Positions 5,488 through 6,375 of a DNA stretch of 6,375 nt are shown one piece after another. Under the pieces are notes generated by a model. It searched no databases. It was not told where the DNA came from and saw only the letters and a program-made list of their open reading frames with translations. The DNA lies in NCBI GenBank assembly GCA_946885925.1, contig CAMPHP010000197.1:1-6375 (forward strand), written 5' to 3'. The stretch's first letter is position 1. Every line of letters starts with the position of its first letter. Source of the DNA: an uncultured Litorilinea sp. (GTDB taxonomy: Bacteria > Chloroflexota > Anaerolineae > Caldilineales > Caldilineaceae). The position numbers were made by a program, and so were the translations under genes.

Positions 5488-6375
5488 ATGTCACAATCAA
5501 CTACCTTTTGGCAGACACTGCCGCGCCCCATCATCGGGCTTTCCCCCATGAATGGGGTGACAGACCATGCCTTTCGCCATATCCAGAAGAAGCATGGCAA
5601 CCCTATGTTGCTCTTTACGGAATTCACCAGTGTAGATGGGATCTGCGCAGGGGCAAGCGCTCTGCTCAAGGACTTCCTCTATGATGAAAGCCAGCGTCCC
5701 ATTATTGCACAGATATACGGTCGTTCTCCCCATAATTTTTATCAGACGGCTATGCTGCTCTGCCAGTTGGGTTTCGATGGCATCGACATCAACATGGGCT
5801 GCCCCAGCAAGAGCATCGCGCACGCTGGTTCGGGCGCGGGTCTGATCCGGACTCCTAGTCTAGCCCAGGAGATCGTGCGCGCCACCCAACGCGGGGTGCA
5901 TGATTGGCTGAATGGTGCGACGGTGCGCGATTGTGTGGATGTGCCGGATGCACTTGCAAAACAGATCGAGGCACGCCATAGACAACTGCCGGTCGCATTT
6001 CAGCAGCGCCGTCCGGTCCCGGTCAGCGTCAAGACGCGTATTGGATATGCGAGTTCCCAAGTGCTGGAGTGGATACCGCAGTTGTTGGAGAGCGAACCAG
6101 CCGCGATCACCATCCACGGGCGCACGCTCACGCAGGGTTATTCCGGCGAATCAGATTGGGATGAGATTGGCTGTGCCGTGGAGATTGCACGCGGGTCCCG
6201 GACGTTGATCCTAGGTAATGGCGATCTTCGCTCGCTGGCTGATGCGTACGAGCGTATCGGCACATACGGCGTGGACGGGGCTCTGATCGGTCGCGCCAGC
6301 TATGGCAATCCCTCTGTGTTCCGGCATGAGAAGATCCCGGCGCAGCAGGAGTCTAGTGGGCGCGGCCCCACACCG
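5488..6375 (+). CDS. tRNA-dihydrouridine synthase, 5' part (3' end outside window)
   Basis: The frame is open from ATG 5488 for 296 codons to the window edge without a stop, so the C-terminal end is missing. Dus enzymes are FMN-dependent, NADPH-using reductases that turn uridine to dihydrouridine in tRNA. Motifs seen in TIM-barrel order: SPMNGVTD (19-26, FMN site, family usually APM.GVTD), DINMGCP (100-106) with catalytic C105, VKTRIGY with K182, HGRT (210-213), NGD (244-246) and GRASYGNP (268-275, phosphate-binding part). Relative to DusB-type proteins there is an extra stretch of about 35 residues, roughly 142-175, between the helix after the Cys motif and the VSVKTR strand. Start: ATG 5488 has GAGGT 13 nt upstream, a long spacing, and no in-frame start lies close upstream. 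The gene follows the CHAT gene by 254 bp in the same direction, probably as a separate unit. Which Dus subfamily (A, B, C or other) cannot be settled, hence no symbol. Confidence 0.93.
   Translation, partial: MSQSTTFWQTLPRPIIGLSPMNGVTDHAFRHIQKKHGNPMLLFTEFTSVDGICAGASALLKDFLYDESQRPIIAQIYGRSPHNFYQTAMLLCQLGFDGIDINMGCPSKSIAHAGSGAGLIRTPSLAQEIVRATQRGVHDWLNGATVRDCVDVPDALAKQIEARHRQLPVAFQQRRPVPVSVKTRIGYASSQVLEWIPQLLESEPAAITIHGRTLTQGYSGESDWDEIGCAVEIARGSRTLILGNGDLRSLADAYERIGTYGVDGALIGRASYGNPSVFRHEKIPAQQESSGRGPTP

Noticed and set aside
1..6375. CRISPR array, tRNA, rRNA or insertion sequence
   Set aside because: No regularly spaced repeats of CRISPR size, no cloverleaf-like sequence noticed, and no transposase or terminal inverted repeats seen.

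Overview
The window is about 6.4 kb of bacterial chromosome of moderate, slightly GC-rich composition. It has ordinary bacterial gene spacing, Shine-Dalgarno sites and one sigma-70-like promoter. The large CHAT-domain protein with an Ig-like middle part, next to a Dus enzyme with an internal insertion, resembles genomes of Chloroflexota and similar large-genome environmental bacteria. That placement is recall-based inference; no rRNA or marker gene in the window settles it.

Layout, left to right. (1) 2-754, + strand: 3' part of a secernin / peptidase C69-like hydrolase whose start lies outside the window. (2) 837-1877 and 1889-2941, both - strand: two Gfo/Idh/MocA-family NAD(P)-dependent oxidoreductases, 11 bp apart and very probably one operon transcribed leftwards, 2941 gene first. 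The upstream gene has a canonical Rossmann motif and EKP; the downstream gene has a degenerate glycine motif and DKP. (3) 2942-3382: a 441-bp divergent intergenic region rich in small repeats. It holds three tandem 14-bp units directly upstream of the oxidoreductase operon, one copy of a 27-bp imperfect repeat whose partner sits just past the far end of that operon, a perfect 14-bp palindrome, and a near-consensus promoter pointing rightwards with a leader of about 180 nt. That leader contains a 32-codon ORF and a 7-bp dyad. (4) 3383-5233, + strand: a 616-residue protein with a helical N-terminus, an Ig-like beta-rich middle and a C-terminal CHAT (caspase-like) protease domain with the His/Cys dyad visible. 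(5) 5234-5487: 254 bp without a convincing gene. (6) 5488-6375, + strand: 5' part of a tRNA-dihydrouridine synthase, cut by the right edge.

The oxidoreductase pair probably handles a sugar, polyol or related substrate, but no transporter or kinase in the window fixes which. The CHAT protein is the most interesting item. It is a stand-alone caspase-like protease with its own strong promoter and an unusual leader, and could be the effector of a conflict or stress-response system, although no partner gene is visible here. C69 and Dus look like unrelated housekeeping or metabolic neighbours.
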